From NCBI GenBank assembly GCA_035500775.1, contig DATJWY010000245.1, positions 1-7,238 on the forward strand: 7,238 bases of DNA, in the 5' to 3' direction. The notes under the pieces are model-generated. The model worked only from the letters and a program-made list of their open reading frames with translations. It made no database searches and was not told the DNA's origin. The position numbers and the translations under genes were made by a program. Numbering within the stretch: the stretch's first letter is position 1; each line of letters opens with the position of its first letter. The DNA is from DATJWY01 sp035500775. Lineage in GTDB: Bacteria > Pseudomonadota > Alphaproteobacteria > Acetobacterales > Acetobacteraceae. Shown one piece after another: positions 6,293 to 7,238 of the stretch.

Positions 6293-6955
6293 TCAGCCCC
6301 GGAGGAAGGGGTTCTCCCGCCGCTCCGCGCCGAGGGTCGAGCCGGGGCCATGGCCGCAAATGAACGAGACATCGTCGCCGAGCGGCAACAGCTTTTCGCG
6401 GATGGACCGCATCAGCGTTGCGTGATCGCCGTACGGAAAATCGGTGCGGCCGACCGAGCCCTGGAACAGCACGTCCCCCACCTGCGCGAGCCGCACGGCG
6501 GGGCAGAAGAACACCACATGCCCCGGCGTATGCCCGGGGCAATGCAGCACCTCGAAACGATGCGGCCCGATATCGACCGTGTCGCCCTCGCTCAGCCAGC
6601 GATCCGGCGTCACGTCCCGCAATCCGGCAAGGCCGTAGATCGCCGCCTGCTGCTCGATATTGGCCAGCAGGAAGGCATCGCGCTCATCCGGGCCGATGAT
6701 CGGCAGCGCGGACGCATCCTGCCCGGCGGTGAGGATCTCGCGTAGCTCGGCGGCGCCGCCGGCATGGTCGAGATGGCCATGGGTGAGCAGGATCTGCTCC
6801 ACCCGCACGCCGCGCTCCGCGATGGCGCGGGCGATGCGCTCGGCATCGCCGCCCGGATCGATGACGGCGCCGCGCATGGAGGCGGAATCCCACAGGATGG
6901 TGCAATTCTGCTGAAACGCCGTCACCGGCACCACGGCGACCTTGAGACTGGCCAT
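6293..6955 (-). CDS. gloC: GloC/YcbL-like MBL-fold hydrolase (type II glyoxalase)
   Basis: This 220-residue metallo-beta-lactamase-fold protein probably hydrolyses S-lactoylglutathione to lactate and glutathione in the cytosol, detoxifying methylglyoxal. The metal-binding set is complete: THGHLDH (58-64) gives His59, His61, Asp63 and His64, then His142 in CPGHTPGH, Asp161 in GDVLF and His202 in CGHGPGS. The whole sequence follows E. coli YcbL as I recall it, including VTAFQQNC, TPDRWLSEGDT, VGRTDFPYGDH, KLLPLGDDV and NPFL near the end. It lacks the C-terminal extension of GloB, as YcbL does. The start at 6955 is chosen because MASLKVAVVPVTAF is the family N-terminus and GGGAG lies 6 nt upstream. 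The frame stays open 90 codons further, but that part is arginine-rich, runs through a palindromic repeat and resembles nothing. It is a separate unit from the beta-oxidation operon, 146 bp before the regulator. A glyoxylase versus another thioester hydrolase role is not settled by sequence. Confidence 0.93.
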   Translation of the reverse strand: MASLKVAVVPVTAFQQNCTILWDSASMRGAVIDPGGDAERIARAIAERGVRVEQILLTHGHLDHAGGAAELREILTAGQDASALPIIGPDERDAFLLANIEQQAAIYGLAGLRDVTPDRWLSEGDTVDIGPHRFEVLHCPGHTPGHVVFFCPAVRLAQVGDVLFQGSVGRTDFPYGDHATLMRSIREKLLPLGDDVSFICGHGPGSTLGAERRENPFLRG

Positions 6956-7106
6956 TCGACGCTCCCGCTCCTTACGTTCCGCCGGAGCTTTGGGGACGGC
7001 GCGGCGCAAGTAAAGAGGCTCGGCAGCGTCCGTCCGCGTGCTTGCGGGCTGGCCTGACCTCCGGCTGCCCAATCTGCTCGCGCCTCTTGCGGACAACCAC
7101 GCTCGT

Positions 7107-7131
7107 ATTTGGCGGCAACACTTCGCCAAAT
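7107..7131. promoter_or_regulatory. Perfect 8-bp inverted repeat upstream of the hydrolase gene
   Basis: ATTTGGCG (7107-7114) and CGCCAAAT (7124-7131) are perfect inverted repeats separated by 9 bp, in the 283-bp non-coding stretch before the GloC-like gene. The arms mix A/T and G/C and differ from the G/C palindromes nearby, so this looks more like a protein-binding dyad than a member of the repeat family. I see no convincing -35/-10 pair for the hydrolase gene next to it. The rest of 6956-7106 shows no gene or clear signal. Confidence 0.35.
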
Positions 7132-7158
7132 CCCACCGTAAACCGATCGAGAAAAAGG

Positions 7159-7199
7159 CCAGGGCTCTGCCCTGGACCCGCTGGGGGCAGCGCCCCCAG
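7159..7199 (+). repeat. Two-hairpin palindromic repeat module (right copy)
   Basis: CCAGGGC (7159-7165) pairs with GCCCTGG (7169-7175) around TCT, then CTGGGGGC (7181-7188) pairs with GCCCCCAG (7192-7199) around AGC. Each stem is followed on the plus strand by ACCC (7176-7179 and 7200-7203). This is the same two-hairpin plan as at 29-71, in the opposite orientation and with different arm bases. It lies more than 200 bp upstream of the hydrolase gene and close to the right edge. Function unknown; a member of the dispersed REP-like family of this window. Confidence 0.78.
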
Positions 7200-7212
7200 A
7201 CCCGCATCAATT

Positions 7213-7235
7213 TAGAATCATTCACGAAAAGGGAG
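7213..7235 (+). promoter_or_regulatory. Possible -10 box and ribosome binding site for a plus-strand gene beyond the right edge
   Basis: TAGAAT (7213-7218) differs from the -10 consensus at one base, and AAGGGAG (7229-7235) is a strong Shine-Dalgarno match whose start codon would fall just past the end of the window. No -35 is seen, as that position lies inside the right hairpin module. Alternatively the edge holds the end of a minus-strand gene: one frame reads into a TGA at 7223-7221. The window is too short to decide. Confidence 0.25.
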
Positions 7236-7238
7236 CTG

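Noticed and set aside
5703..6425. 240-codon plus-strand open frame over the MerR gene and beyond
   Set aside because: Mostly antisense to the regulator, then runs through the intergenic region and into the end of gloC; no domain seen.
6956..7225. 90-residue N-terminal extension of the GloC-like protein
   Set aside because: The family N-terminus starts at 6955 with a good ribosome binding site. The extension is translated from a palindromic repeat and non-coding DNA and shows no signal peptide or conserved segment.

Overview
The window is high-G+C bacterial DNA. It carries five complete genes, all on the minus strand, so transcription runs from high to low coordinates. Codon bias, glutathione-linked metabolism and G/C-rich palindromic intergenic repeats all fit an alphaproteobacterium. 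I suspect Rhodospirillales/Acetobacteraceae, because similar 'CCAGGGGC..GCCCCTGG ACCC' hairpins are common there, but this placement is inference from memory and no marker gene confirms it.

Layout in transcription order. (1) 6955-6293 encodes a small metallo-beta-lactamase-fold hydrolase very like E. coli YcbL/GloC, a type II glyoxalase. (2) After a 146-bp gap, 6146-5748 encodes a cysteine-free MerR-family regulator that starts at GTG and has a plausible MerR-type promoter in front of it. (3) 44 bp later, 5703-4567 encodes a thiolase. (4) Only 2 bp later, 4564-2237 encodes a bifunctional 3-hydroxyacyl-CoA dehydrogenase/enoyl-CoA hydratase with the FadN domain order (dehydrogenase first, hydratase last). 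(5) After a 169-bp gap packed with five hairpins, 2067-274 encodes a 597-residue acyl-CoA dehydrogenase with the extended C-terminus of the DmdC/AcdB-like group.

Genes 2-5 read as one beta-oxidation operon under a local regulator. The acyl-CoA dehydrogenase makes the trans-2-enoyl-CoA, the bifunctional protein hydrates it and oxidises the 3-hydroxyacyl-CoA, and the thiolase cleaves off acetyl-CoA. The enzyme set matches the Bacillus subtilis fadNAE operon, but the gene order differs and the regulator is MerR-type rather than TetR-type. No ETF, acyl-CoA synthetase or transporter gene lies in the window.

The non-coding DNA is the most unusual part. Three intergenic regions (29-231, 2088-2227, 7159-7199) hold ten palindromic units. 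Nine have an assignable orientation, and in eight of those the stem is followed directly by ACCC. Arm sequences differ between units but are self-complementary within each unit, which indicates compensatory change. Orientation differs by locus: leftward at the left edge, convergent in the middle, rightward at the right edge. One unit, at 150-231, is enlarged by a second 12-bp-stem palindrome nested in its loop and is followed by a T-run, making it the best terminator candidate for the operon. The window holds no transposase, CRISPR array, phage gene, tRNA or rRNA. Apart from the repeat family and the MerR control, the gene content is ordinary catabolism.
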